Assembly (NCBI GenBank): GCA_036346395.1
Contig: CM070615.1
Coordinates: forward strand, 4,593,534 to 4,657,533
DNA length: 64,000 nucleotides
Direction: 5' to 3'
From: Hsuehochloa calcarea
Lineage: Eukaryota > Streptophyta > Magnoliopsida > Poales > Poaceae
Notes under the pieces: generated by a model
What the model was told of the DNA's origin: nothing
What the model saw: only the letters and a program-made list of their open reading frames with translations
The model's database searches: none
Shown: piece by piece, positions 11,180-22,400 of the stretch
How the letters are laid out: each line of letters opens with the position of its first letter
Numbering within the stretch: position 1 is the first letter of the stretch
Made by a program: the position numbers and the translations under genes

Positions 11180-11425
11180 TTACGCAGATAGGGTATGATA
11201 GTCTTGCATCCCACAAAATTTCAAATTCAAATTCGATCTACACGTTGAGAAACAAAAAAAAAAGACACAACCTGCTGAAAAGAAATTCCGAAATAAAAAG
11301 GAAAATATAAAGATACTGTTCACTAAAATTTCTCTTTTTTGTTTCTCAGTGGAGATCCAAATTGGAGTTGAAATTTTGTGGGATGCTAGAATATACCATA
11401 CCCTATATATCTATGCAAAAAAAAA
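11180..11425. mobile_element. Foldback MITE
   Basis: Long inverted arms face each other: about 11183-11262 reads AGGGTATGATAGTCTTGCAT then CCCACAAAATTTCAA and ends GAGAAACAAAAAA. About 11334-11412 is its reverse complement with scattered mismatches. The arms are roughly 65-75 bp with a loop of about 70 bp. No target duplication is clear and no coding capacity is present. Confidence 0.7.
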
Positions 11426-11459
11426 AAAAATCGGTATTTGTTATTGAAGGAAGATAGAG

Positions 11460-11653
11460 TAGCCAGGATAATTGAGATGATTATATTGCTTGAGTTTTGG
11501 AGGCATAAATATATATATAGAGAGAGAGAGAGTACACGGTGATTAGATATCAAATCAATCTATTAGAGATATGGAAGGAACCATATCGGATACTAATCAT
11601 TCTAATTGATTATATTCTATCTCTTACAATCTTGTCGTACATGTATTCTAACA
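11460..11653 (-). repeat. 3' LTR of the second non-autonomous element
   Basis: This 194-bp repeat is paired with 12963-13142. It contains a (TA)n(GA)n microsatellite (about 11508-11531) absent from the partner, which explains its extra length. Confidence 0.7.
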
Positions 11654-12962
11654 TCCCCACAGTTCGAGAGGAAGCGTCGCGGACACTCAAGCTAGACAAG
11701 AAGATGACGAGGATGCTCAAGCTGCAGTATAAGCCGACGAGGATTGCCATGCAAGGAGCCAGTGGTGAAATGGTCTACCGTGGAGGTAGTCGTCGATGTA
11801 GGGTTGCCGATGATGAAGAGTGTCGTTGTTGACGAAGAAGACGTGGGAGGTCGACGTAGACGAAGATGACATCGATGTAGCGAGAAGACAATGTTAAGGT
11901 TGCCGCAGTCGAAGAAGATTGTTGTAGTCGAGGCAGCATAAGCCAGTCATCAGTGTCGAGGGAGATGCAGAAACAACAATAGTGGGAGGACTTAACGGTG
12001 GTGGTGGTGTGCTGATCGACGCAGGAGAGAGGGTTGTGCAATACGACGGTTGCCGGAGTAGACGAGTGGCGCACACATGCAAAAAAAAAAAGGACGAAAA
12101 AAGGGACACCTAAGGTAAATCTGTGTTGGCCGTTGGAAACGAGAAAGAAGATTGCCGCGACGAAGAAAGGGGGACAAGCCAACGGTGCAGCGAGAAGAGA
12201 AGCCAACGGTAGGGAGTCGGGCGTCAATCGCGGACGGATATCGGCGAAGAAGTAGAGGAGAATCCGACAGCAGTGCAGTTCGGTGGCGGACGCCGGCGGA
12301 GTGAGTGGCGCCGTTAGCCATAGAGAGGCGATCGAGATGGAAGGAAAAAAGAAAGAAAGAAAGACGTGTGCATGCATTCATGCAAGGCATGTATGTGCAC
12401 GTATACATGTAGAATAGGAACGGTGGAAGAAGGCGGCGGCCAGCGAGACAAGCCCGGCGGTTGCAGCAGTCAACAGGAGAGCAGAGAGCCGGCGAGCGCG
12501 GCTATTGGCGAAGAAGATGGAGCAACTCCACCGTTAAGCAGATCAATCTGCTCGGACATATCAACGGGAGCTACGATACAGGAAAAAAAAACTCAACAAA
12601 TTGACGACGACGATCGAGAAGCAACAACTTCAGCAGATCGATTTTAAAATGATATAGCAGAAGATCAATCTAGAGTAAGGAATAGGATGGCATGTAAGAT
12701 TGAACTTCTCAGCGGCAAAGGAGCAGAGATCAGATCGACCGATCGAAGATAGAACCGACCTATTGATAGATTGGAGAAAAAGAAAAGAAGAAGAGATACA
12801 ATCTACCGATCGGAAGAGGTAACCGTACGTCTATTTGATCGGAGAGGAAGAATGGATGCCATCTATCTACAATGTGTAACCCTTTTGGAGATTAAATCGC
12901 CACTCCCAGAGACGATGCGCAGCGGAATTTGGTGGTGGCTGGAGCAGGCCTAGATGAAAATC

Positions 12963-13142
12963 TGCTAGAATATTTGAGATGATTATATTGCTTTAGACTT
13001 GGAGGGGGATGTGTGTATGTGTATTACATGGTGACTTAGAGATTAAGTCAATCTATTAAAGATATGGAAGAAAACATATCGGATACAAATCATCCTAATT
13101 GATTATATTCTATTACAATCTTGTCATATATGTACTCTAACT
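12963..13142 (-). repeat. 5' LTR of the second non-autonomous element
   Basis: This 180-bp repeat reads TGCTAGAATA...CTCTAACT on the plus strand. The last base departs from the expected CTAACA end. Confidence 0.68.
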
Positions 13143-14250
13143 GTTATAATTACTCGAATCGATTCTTGAACAACAGGAGCACCGGTAGCACTAACTATGG
13201 TGGAAGCATTGAAAATGTTATGGCTATGGTTGTGTTGTGCACCAGATTGCAGCTATGCAACGCGCGGTCTCTCTCTCTCTAAAACTTCCTTGTGGCTCAT
13301 GCAAATCAAGCTAGCCCAGTACTTACCTTGCCGACGTCCCAGGCTTCAAGTAAAGTAAGCCTAGCCCGAACCTGAAGTATGAAAAATGCAAAACCAGCGA
13401 TGCAGTACGTCTAATGTCGATGTTGACAATAATGCGGCGGCCTCTCATCAGTCCAAGCTAGCATAACCATTGTTCTGAACGTCATGTCACGTTCGTGTAC
13501 GATCGAATATATTACATGTTAATCTGCAGCATTCCCGTTATGAAGCGAATTAGGTTGCTCGATTGGTTTTGTTTGCCTATCACTGTCGATGGCCTCCTTT
13601 ATCTTGGGGAACTTTGTTTTTATTAACTTAATTGAGCCATCGTAAGCCACCTAATCATGCAGGATATATTCATGTCCAAAGAAACCCATCAGTAATCAGA
13701 GGCGTCCAAGGCAAACTAGCCTGGATTAATCATGAAGCAATAAGGTGCAATTGGCATTTGGCAGTGTATCACTGCTAGGCACCTTACGAGGCCATTGAGT
13801 CTTGTGTATGGAACTTATTATTATAATTTACGGATTTTCTATTTCTAAGTCACCTGAAATTTTTATAAGTTTAAGTTAATTGTTGTGGCCATTGGATTTG
13901 TACAGAGATTGAAGTGTGATATGATTATTGGATTTGTATAAAGATTGATGTGTCATATGATTAGATATTGATTCAATAGATAAAAAAATATTATTTATAC
14001 TTTAGAAAATTTCAATCACCGTACAAATAGACAATCTAACATAGGAACTAGCACGCATATATAGGTACATTTGCTTATGAATGCACATGTACTTCCACAC
14101 ATTTGTAGACATAAGTTGACCTAATACATGCCTTAGACATGACATGACGCTGTTGGTTCACTGTTACACATTACCACACTTCAGCAAGTTTCACTCTTTT
14201 TATGCCTAATCGTTTGGTCCGAAACAGCAGTTGTGAGGTGTCAATACTTT
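13143..14250. other. Intergenic spacer with a 36-bp tandem duplication
   Basis: No gene is recognised. A two-copy tandem duplication of 36 bp lies at 13891-13962 (each copy begins ATTGGATTTGTA and ends CATATGATT or GATATGATT). A short CT microsatellite occurs at about 13266-13280. Confidence 0.55.
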
Positions 14251-14254
14251 CTTA

Positions 14255-14666
14255 GCCCCTGTTTGATACAGCTTTCACTCTCAGTTTCTCAATTGATTCT
14301 CGTGGAGCCCTACCAAACATCCTGATTTTCAAAACCACTAGATTCTCCTTCTCGCGAGGAGCTGTCTCGAAAATGAACTGGCAACGAGAAGCAGTCTCCC
14401 GGCAGATTCTCGTGAGAATCCACCCTTCAGAAACGAAAATACATTTTGAAGTTGAAGGTTTTTACCCGCAAATACCACTGAGTTACACAAATACAATTGA
14501 AGTATTACATCCAGGGGTGACATGGTCTATTTACCTCTAATACTCCCTCATATGGTTTTTTGGAGCCAACCTAACAGCCAAACGGTTTCAACATACAGCT
14601 CCAGATTCTCAGAGAAGTTAGAGCAGAATCTGAAAAATGAGAATCTGGAGCTGTACCAAACAGGCC
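14255..14666. mobile_element. MITE with GCCTGTTTGG-type inverted ends
   Basis: The left end GCCCCTGTTTGATACAGC matches the reverse complement of the right end (GGCCTGTTTGGTACAGC) at 16 of 18 positions. AGATTCTC and GAGAATCTGGAGC blocks form further internal inverted matches. These ends are common in grass MITEs. An exact target duplication cannot be called (CTTA on the left, TATCTTA on the right). Confidence 0.65.
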
Positions 14667-15915
14667 TATCTTAAATTTGCTACAAGTGAACCAGTCACAA
14701 AAACTATAGCAAGGTAGGACAAGCAACCAAACATGAAACACCCCTAGAAGCAAGTCCCAAACGAAGAACCACATCCTCTTGCAGACATGAACATTGGGGC
14801 ATGCATGCACAACCACATGGGATAAGGAAAAAAGCAGCGGCAAATCCTCTCCATCCACCATGCGATTCACATGGGCAAACTCCAAACAAGAGTTGGGAGA
14901 TGCAGAGTTTGAGTGCGAAGTGTACGATCACAATTTAATTCTGCTGCACCCAAAGCACAAAGAGAAGAAGAAGTGTGCTAATTGGGGCCAAGATTGGACC
15001 AATATGGGGATAGAAAGGCTGCCCATGATTGTGCAACATGGGGATAGGCAGGTCTCCTTACACCTCAACTCCGAAAGCTACTCCAATACAATGCCTTTTC
15101 CTCTCTGATCTCTGCACAAATGGATAACTACACACTGCTCTATTTCTTGCTGCCTATGTGTTAATCTGAATTTGGTAGGACCGGCCATCCACTACAATAT
15201 GCGTGTACTGCTAGGTACTAGCGCAGCTGCCTCACCAATCACATTCTTCAACTTTCGACTTAACAACAAAAGGGAAAGGTTTGGAGTACTTCAACATGTC
15301 GGCAGCTTTCATTGCTTCCGAATTGCCTTGCAGCCACGGCACTGCTATCTGAATTCACATCAGAAGGAAAGTCATACCGGGTGTTCCTCTGGTGACTTAC
15401 TCAAAGACAAGCGTGTAGTAGGCATTGTACCACCTTGTGGATAAGCTTTTATTATAGTACATTCTACTAGTAAGTATATGATAGTAGTATAAATCAAATT
15501 TGATTATTGACTTGTTAAGGGTATAGTAGTTTTTTCTGTGTTTATAATTTTTTCGTGAGGGTACTGTAGACTTTTCCAACTAGGGTTAAAAATATTACTC
15601 TTGTGTCATTTGCTCTCACATAAGTAATTACAGTTTTACCCCCTCTCAGGATTCTACTACTCGTACAGTATAACTAAATCCTAACTAATCTGAATCATTG
15701 GAACAAAAAGAATGAACAATCCGTATTAAATTAATTAAACAGTAAAAGAGCTCTATTATATAGTCGTTGCTCATCAAGCAAAATGTTTATCTTTTAAGAT
15801 GGCTTCTCGTAGGCATCTTTCCTACACTGTGTTTAATTTATTCTCTTTTATGTTTTTTTTTGTTTCCCTTCCAATTTCGAACCTCCGAAGCGTACACGGT
15901 ACAACAAGAATAGTA
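14667..15915. other. Intergenic region, no supported gene
   Basis: Open frames at 14794-15108 and 15172-15444 show no recognised domain and no consistent splice structure. The sequence is of mixed composition and not obviously repetitive. It could be an old pseudogene or unknown repeat, but nothing decides this. Confidence 0.4.
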
Positions 15916-15932
15916 CTGTATATACTCATCGT

Positions 15933-16868
15933 ATGGCGACATCCTCCCGGTTAAATAGAGGCATAAAGGGGGCGAGGAGAGGCGTGCCACGTTGCCTTTT
16001 TCCCTTAGTCATGCGATGTTGCTCCGCGCTTCTTTGGCCGTGCCATTTACTCCGGCATTGTTTTCCCACTTCACCGTTTTTCCCTATGCCATTCAGCCAT
16101 TGGATGTTGCTGTCGTTCTTCACGCCATTCGATCGGGTCAGGTGGTGCATTTGCACGCTCTTGCTCCGCCTCGTCACGTGTGTCCTTGTTTCTTGTGTGC
16201 TTTTCGCTGGTTTTAATTCCCATCGCGCAGCTCATATATTCAGTTTCGCTCCTGTCCCCCGGTTCCGTCTTCCTTCTCTCGCTCGTTGTGCTTCTTCCTC
16301 TCGGTTCTCGCTACGTGCTTTTCTCCTTATTTCTTACGCTTTTGTTCTTCTCGTGGTTTCGCTTTTCCGTTCCGACGTCTCTTCGTTGCTCTGTGCTTCT
16401 CCCGTGCGCTCACTAGCTACATCTCTGTACATATACCTCTATGTTTCCTCCGTTTCGATGGTTGTCAATCGCCGTTCTTGCGTATTTCTTGCTCCTGGTC
16501 TCTCTTGTTTTGGGGGATTCTACTTTCGCTTTGTTTTGGGTTTGTTATTTGCCTCTCGGTTGTCACCACTCGCTCTTTTCCTTCTTCTTTCTTATGCTTT
16601 GGTTCTCCTCAGTCTCGCTTTTCCGTTCCGAAGTCTCTTTGTTGCTGTGTGCTTTTCCTGTGCGCTCAGTGGCTTTATTTCCGTAGATCTAGATATGTGT
16701 TTTCCCCGTTTCGATGGTTGTCAGTCACTGTTCTTGCGTATTTCTTCCTCTTTGTCTCTCTTTTTTTCCCTACTTTATCAGTTTTTCATGTTTGTTACTT
16801 CTGATGCAGGTGTGTCCTTGCGTTGCTTGCTTTTTATTTATTTTTTGTGCTTCGCCCTTTATCTGTGA
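15933..16868 (+). other. Pyrimidine-rich open stretch with 256-bp duplication; coding status unknown
   Basis: A 311-codon frame is open from an ATG at 15933, but the two other forward frames are also open over several hundred bases because the strand is strongly T/C-rich. The translation is a low-complexity run of Phe, Leu, Ser and Cys with no recognised domain. About 16340-16560 and 16596-16810 are imperfect direct repeats offset by 256 bp; both contain CGCTTTTCCGTTCCGA then TTCGATGGTTGTCA and TTCTTGCGTATTTCTT. The duplication and composition argue for a non-coding or repeat-derived origin. A membrane-rich small protein cannot be excluded from sequence alone. Confidence 0.3.
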
Positions 16869-17181
16869 ATCTGTTCGGATCTATTTTTCCCCGAATGATA
16901 GATTAGAGACGTCTCGATTAGAGACGCAGCTGAGTGCAGAGAAGCTGGAAGAAGAGCTGCGTGGACAAATAGAATTCTACTTTAGGTTGTTCCTGCATGC
17001 AGTTCCTTTAAATTTACCGGGAACATATATATACCTCTATTCATAGTTGCTGCTAGGTCAATTACTTACATTTTCCCCTTTTTGGTAGTGAAAATAATTT
17101 ATGCGCGGACCCATTCTTGAACCAGCAAATGAACTGAGGGCTCGGTTCCATTCAACATTATCACTGTCTTTAACAAAGCAA

Positions 17182-17455
17182 GGGTATATACAATGGCACA
17201 GTCAGTTACTGTCTATAGTAAGTTTTCATGTCAGCTGTAGACAGCACTAAAGACAGTTCATACAATGAGATGTCTTTTTTACTTATCTCTATAGATCACA
17301 CGATCTTTTAATACTTTTCTTGGTTCTGGTGATACAGTCGGCTACAAGATTGTAGATAACACATTTATCTCTCTTTATTCTATTTCATCTATATCAGCTT
17401 AAATCCTACGTAGCAGATATTATAGACAGCTAATGTAAACCTATTATAAATGACC
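17182..17455 (-). mobile_element. MITE family M, copy 1 (inverted)
   Basis: About 274 bp. Read on the minus strand it matches copies at 22131-22400 and 57457-57752 along its length, including TGTAGCCGACTGTATCACCA and a terminal CCATTGTATATACCC. The ends (GGGTATATACAATGG / GGTCATTTATAATAGG) form an imperfect inverted repeat. No coding capacity. Confidence 0.78.
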
Positions 17456-17462
17456 TAAATTC

Positions 17463-17549
17463 TACTCTTCGTCCGAAGCATTAATGAAGACATATCCTAT
17501 TTTAAGTATACTCTTCATCTGAAGCTTAATGAAGACATATCCTATTTTT
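17463..17549 (+). repeat. 46-bp tandem duplication
   Basis: Two adjacent copies, starting at 17463 and 17509, share TACTCTTC, a GAAGC...TTAATGAAG core and ACATATCCTATTTT. The second copy is slightly shorter. Confidence 0.8.
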
Positions 17550-18125
17550 GCTGCTTTCATTAACACTGTACTACATGATTAAGCTTGTAGGACACCCTTT
17601 ATTGTTAATATTGTTGTTGACTGAAAACTGAAAAGAGACAATACCATGTATGTCCTAAATATTTCCTACTGGAAAAAAGAACAAAAGTTTGTTTCAAAAA
17701 AAAAAGAAAGAACAAAAGTGGCTTAGCAATTCTTTCAGCCTTAATTACGATGTAAGCATGCCAGCGTTTTCAATACAAATGCTACTGCCTTAGCAATTCT
17801 TTCAAATTATGCCATTTTCTCAATTTACTGCATGTGCCCAGCAAAGGGTAAAAAGAGTCTTTCTTTGCTTTTCCCGCCTCACAACTTTTGTTGAGTTGCA
17901 TGTATCTGAATACCAACCATCTCTCCAACAAAAGCTAAAACTTTTTTTTAAAAAAAAAGTTTTTTATATCCAGTTTAAACTGAAGGGCACACCGCGTTAA
18001 CCAAAGCATAAAAAATCTTATTTATGTGGACATATCAAATTTCTCAAGTTCTGTAGAGAAGAGTAGAACAACTCGTTCAATTCTAGAACTCGGTACCAAT
18101 CCCTACTACCATGCTGAGTTGTTAG
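17550..18125. other. Intergenic AT-rich spacer
   Basis: No gene or clear repeat structure is seen, apart from poly-A runs near 17697-17712 and 17942-17960. Confidence 0.45.
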
Positions 18126-19083
18126 TGTTGGGTATATGCTAACTTTTGTGATTATTATAATTCTTAAAGTAATAATTGAATCGACTGTAATATATATATA
18201 TTAGGCATATTTGAGACTATGAACAAGTATACTACTAACAGAAGTAGACATCAACATCATCACATGATAAAAATCTAGGAAACAAAGACTAGCCATATGA
18301 AACGATAACACCACGACTTACAAACAATCACTCCGACGAGGGTCGCGGTAGAGTCTGATCCGAAGAAGAAGACGCGCAGAGGATGATGGAGAAGAAGGAA
18401 GCTGTGAGCAGTCGTGCGAACGCTTCCTAAAAACCTGATTCACCCCAAAACTGTGTAGGATCACGAGGGATGCCGACTTTGGAGACACCGCTCTCCCTAC
18501 CTCAGTGCACGTCGAGGAAGAGATGGAGTAGCCGAGTAGCGCAGCAACAAGAAACTGGGCAAAAAAAACTAGAATACTTTGTTCTGATTCTAAGATTTTC
18601 TCTCTGTTCTCTATTTCTGAGAGGAGAGGTCTCGCCTTTATATAGAACCAAATTCAGCAGAAGAAACTGCTGCCATTATTGTCATTAGAAACTGTCGTCA
18701 TAACACTATTTTAAAACACAGTTAATGTGTACCATAAAAGTCAATTGAAATAGTGTAATCAGTTTTCAATTTCTTATCGATACGCATGGTTTTGAGGTAC
18801 AAAAATAAGTCGTAGCTCCACAGCCAACCGGACACGAAATTGCCGGTCCATTCACGTGCACGTCGCGCGTGGGCGATGGCGTGGCGAGGTGAGCGAGCGC
18901 GTGTTCTTCTTTTGCTTGTTTCAACTAGGTAAGATCAACTCCACCTTATATATTGGTCTCCTCTCACCTAGACTAGCGATATGGTACTAAACTTCCTACC
19001 TTTTATCATGCATGAGTGTGCCTTTGGGATTTTTCTAGAATTTAATTAGAATATTGAATGACCCATGCCTAAAAACTCTAACA
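18126..19083 (-). repeat. 3' LTR of the truncated copia element
   Basis: The TG...CA ends, the adjacent purine tract and the TATA-like box support an LTR of about 958 bp. There is no second copy in the window to compare, so the left end is approximate. Confidence 0.6.
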
Positions 19084-19646
19084 ACCCCCTACCAGATCTC
19101 AAAAGCACCACAAATTTGTCCATAATTCCTAAGTGTTGTTGATATACCAGTTTTTCGGTGAATACCAGTTAAGGTTGAACATCCACATAGAATCTCAAGT
19201 TACACTCATCCACAACTGCACAATGGACTAAGTCTTGAATTGGCAGTTTTGTGTGAACAAGTTTCACCTACGGCCTTTGTTGATACTTGGCCGCCGATTG
19301 GCCACTTATCGAGTGGAGTATAGGTCATACTTCTATGTCTCTTCATGAGAGAGCTTCTTAAAGATCACCCACATCTCATGGACTGCAACCAACAGTCGGG
19401 TTCATATAGGTTTGTTCTTTTCATGAATACCATGTAGGACGGTATTTTGCTGTTAAGCCTCGGAACACATTAAGAGAAAATCATCCTATCTTACAGTAAT
19501 TAGAGTACTATATCGCCAACGGAGTGAGATATAAAGTAACAATATACTCTATTGTTACCCAAATAGTTTGTTTTTCCCAAGTCCTATTTTACAGGATCTT
19601 TGATCACATATATTTGGGTTACCACTATGTGTAACTCACGTGGGTC

Positions 19647-19876
19647 TCATTCCGATGCAATTTCAATCACATTCCGTGATAGTCTCTTTGTAAAGGGATC
19701 TGCAAGATTTTTAGCTGTTTGGATATAATTCACAGCTATCACTCCGGAGTTTCTCAATTTTCTGACAGATTTCAACCGTCTTTTCATATGTCTTAAGGAT
19801 TTCATATTATCCTTTGAGCTTGTCACCTTTATGATAACTGTTTGGTTATCACAGTACATAAGGATAGCTGGAATTG
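19647..19876 (-). pseudogene. Copia RNase H / pol C terminus
   Basis: The frame reads ILMYCDNQTVIIKVTSSKDN, then HMKRRLKSVRKL and YIQTAKNLADPFTKRLSRN before a stop. This is the standard end of plant copia RNase H (CDNQ...HxKRR...ADxFTK). Reverse transcriptase and integrase are absent upstream, so it is a terminal fragment of a dead element. Confidence 0.9.
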
Positions 19877-20345
19877 TTAGATCTGAGCCCGCTGGTGATG
19901 GGGGTGTTGGTGCGGAACAGCCTTGTCCCTCTCCTCCTCTCAATTTTTTTCTTGCAACAGGTATTCTTTTATGCTGCAACATGAGGAATATTTTATTGTT
20001 GTCGTTTTGTCAATTTAGTTGCAATGCCTCCGTCAACATGAGGAATATTTTATTCTCTAATTGTTGCAGTATCCCTCCTCCATTGTTGCACGAAGTGTTT
20101 TGATCTGTTACAACTTGTCAATTTGAAATATGGTAGCAACAAGTTTTTTTGTTGCATACGAGACAACGATTGTTGTATCAGAGTATTTTTTTGTTGTTGT
20201 AATAGGATGCTGATTTTGTCGCAACAGAGTAGGTTTTTTTTTGTTGCACAAATAGAGATTTATTGTTGCGCCGCTGCAAATTTATCACACACACATAACG
20301 ATCTCTTGTTGCATCGCACATATTTGTTACGAACTTAAACTGTTA
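19877..20345 (+). repeat. TTGTTGCA-motif-dense repeat of unknown class
   Basis: The stretch is thick with GTTGCA/GTTGCAAC and TGCAAC motifs: near 19955, 19975, 20022, 20064, 20083, 20150, 20218, 20241, 20263 and 20308. ATGAGGAATATTTTATT occurs twice (19981 and 20039). It begins exactly where the copia match ends. No ends, target duplication or protein are recognised. Confidence 0.5.
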
Positions 20346-22130
20346 CATATGCTACCGAAGACCTTCAGTCGCTAGTTCTGCCCTATTTTAAATAACTATG
20401 TCAATTGAACAACCCAGCCAGCTAAGACTATTGTAGATATACACCAGAGGAGGTAAGAGTTATGGTTGCTGTTGGTGCTTGGTAGCATATTTGCCGTCTC
20501 CACTAGGTGCTTTGTGTAACAGATAACTCCGAACATTAGGGGCTTATTTAATTAGCTGATCGTTACAGGTCACGCACATTGAGTGGCAATCATCATTTTC
20601 AGAATTCAGTAATGGGCTAAGAATGTTCTGAAACTGAAGTATCTTGCTTTGACGCGATTTGTCAAAAAGAGATTTTGCTTTAGTGCTAAGGGATATATGC
20701 TTCGATGATGTCGCCCGAGACAAAAATAAAATTAAATTAAAAATAAACACATGATTTTGAACTAGTCTTAGGACTAATAAGGGCAAAGAGGGCTCACATA
20801 GCCGCATGCATGATCAAGTTAAGTCCCATAGAAAGGCTAAACTCACAAATAATGCGCCAGAGAAATATTTAGTGGAACTCAAAACCTTGATCCTCAACCG
20901 GACAGCTCGGATGGCACGCTAGCTAGTTGAACTGTATATGCATCGGTTGGCTAATCTATAATAATGTTGACACCCTTGTCCACCTAGAAGAACACCTAGG
21001 TGCATGTGCGCTATTTTTTTCCTCCTAGCTTACACCATTGAAATAAGGGAAAAATTTACCCGGTAACATTACAAACATGTGCAGATTGAAAAATAACATC
21101 TAATGTGGGGATGACAGGTAGACCATAGGACCATGTACCATTGACACGCCGGTGTTATTTTCCAACTCGGGAGATCATCGTAGTGTTATCGGAAACCATG
21201 AGCTCTCCTCTAGCGTCGCAAACATCCAAAAATGGTTTGTTCCGGAACCTTTGTATTTAAAACCCGTGTGTTTTATTTCCCCTCCTATCTTAATCAAATC
21301 GGTAAGCAGATCCACATCAAGGGCGTTATTGTTGTCTTCTCCTCGCAAAACACACGTCGACCAGCTATAAGGAGCTGATCTTATCTTAGCACTAGCTTAA
21401 TTCCTTGGAACAATCTCATGGCGCGAGGATGAACACCAAAGAAGAGGGAATATACTAGGGTGTCGATGGACCTGAAATTGGGAATTGCTTCCTCCCCTCC
21501 CCGGTAGTGTCACTGCTTGTGATCGTATTTGTGCAGCTAATGCGACAGTAGCATGGAGGGGCGGAGTCAGCCATGGCCCAAGCGGTGGGCTGGGTCCATT
21601 GTTATCGAGACGAATTTGAATGTTTGGTGCTTTAACGTACACTGGTAAAATTTTCAGACTTCGGACTATAGTTTATCCAGTCCGAAACTTGAATCGCCCT
21701 TGGTATCATGTTAGATTGAAGAATGATGATTAGGACCAACCTTGAACGAAAAACTAGAATTCAAAGCCGTGTAATAAATTAAAGCACTATAATAACGGTA
21801 GAAGAGCCTATTTCTAGGAGATAAAATCCTACTCCCATGAAATCACGAAGCCTAGCCCTATGTACCATTTTCATGCTTATGCTGGTTGAAATAATAAGCT
21901 AGCCACGACCTAAGTCTCGAGCTACGCTTTCCTGGGGAAAAACCAGGCCTTCTGTGCTCGCATTCGAAAGGAAAAAGCACTAGTCCACTGCTTGAAGCAG
22001 AAAGTGGATCACACGTTCACTTGTGAAATAATGGAGTGATTAAGCTGCCTTATTGGGATCTCGGTCACGGGAAGCCATGTTGACCAATTTGTGGGGTCGT
22101 ACCTACCTTTGAAGTTTGCCGAATGGATTA
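20346..22130. other. Intergenic region, no supported gene
   Basis: Short frames in both strands lack recognised domains. A lone GGGGCGGAGTCAG near 21559 resembles a hAT end, but no partner end is seen. The rest is unremarkable AT-rich spacer. Confidence 0.4.
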
Positions 22131-22400
22131 GGTCACGTGCAATGGGTTTACATCAGTTGTTTATAACTTTTGTCACGTAATATTTAAATTAACATGGATG
22201 AAAGATAATAAAGATAGAGAAATATGTTGTCTATAATTCTGTAGCCGACTGTGTCACCAGAACCAAGAAAATCATTAGAAGATTGTGTGTTGTTTACGAT
22301 CATGTAGCCGACTGTATCACCACAACTCATTGTATAAGCTGTCTACAGGTGTCATAAAGAGTTACTATAGACAGTACTTGTCTGTACCATTATACATAAC
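22131..22400 (+). mobile_element. MITE family M, copy 2
   Basis: About 270 bp from GGTCACGTGCAATGGG to CCATTATACATAAC. It matches copies 1 and 3 and shares the central TGTAGCCGACTGT element, which occurs twice here (near 22241 and 22304) because of an internal partial duplication. Confidence 0.78.

Larger units (their letters stand above)
11460..13142 (-). mobile_element. Second non-autonomous LTR element
   Basis: Direct repeats at 11460-11653 and 12963-13142 share blocks such as TTGAGATGATTATATTGCTT and AATTGATTATATTCTAT. On the minus strand they begin TGTTAGAA and the better-preserved copy ends TTCTAGCA. A purine tract (CTGTGGGGA on the minus strand) abuts the left repeat, so the element reads right to left with its 5' LTR at 12963-13142. 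A primer-binding site is not evident and no matching target duplication is visible, so it is older than the 2579-4817 element. The 1.3-kb interior has no polyprotein and is rich in purine-biased, repetitive text. Confidence 0.7.
18126..19876 (-). mobile_element. Truncated copia retrotransposon, 3' end only
   Basis: On the minus strand the order is the end of the pol gene (19876 to about 19647), an untranslated stretch, a purine tract GGTAGGGGG next to TGTTAGAG (19083), then an LTR of about 958 bp running left to CCCAACA (18126). The LTR contains a promoter-like TATATAAAGG (minus, near 18636-18645). Only this LTR and the last part of pol are present. The copia match stops abruptly near 19876, where unrelated TTGTTGC-rich sequence begins, so the 5' four fifths are lost or displaced. 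Confidence 0.75.

Noticed and set aside
14794..15444. Two plus-strand frames of about 100 codons
   Set aside because: No domain, no conserved motif and no consistent gene structure.
21555..21575. Single GGGGCGGAGTCAG motif like a hAT end
   Set aside because: No partner end or 8-bp duplication was found nearby.
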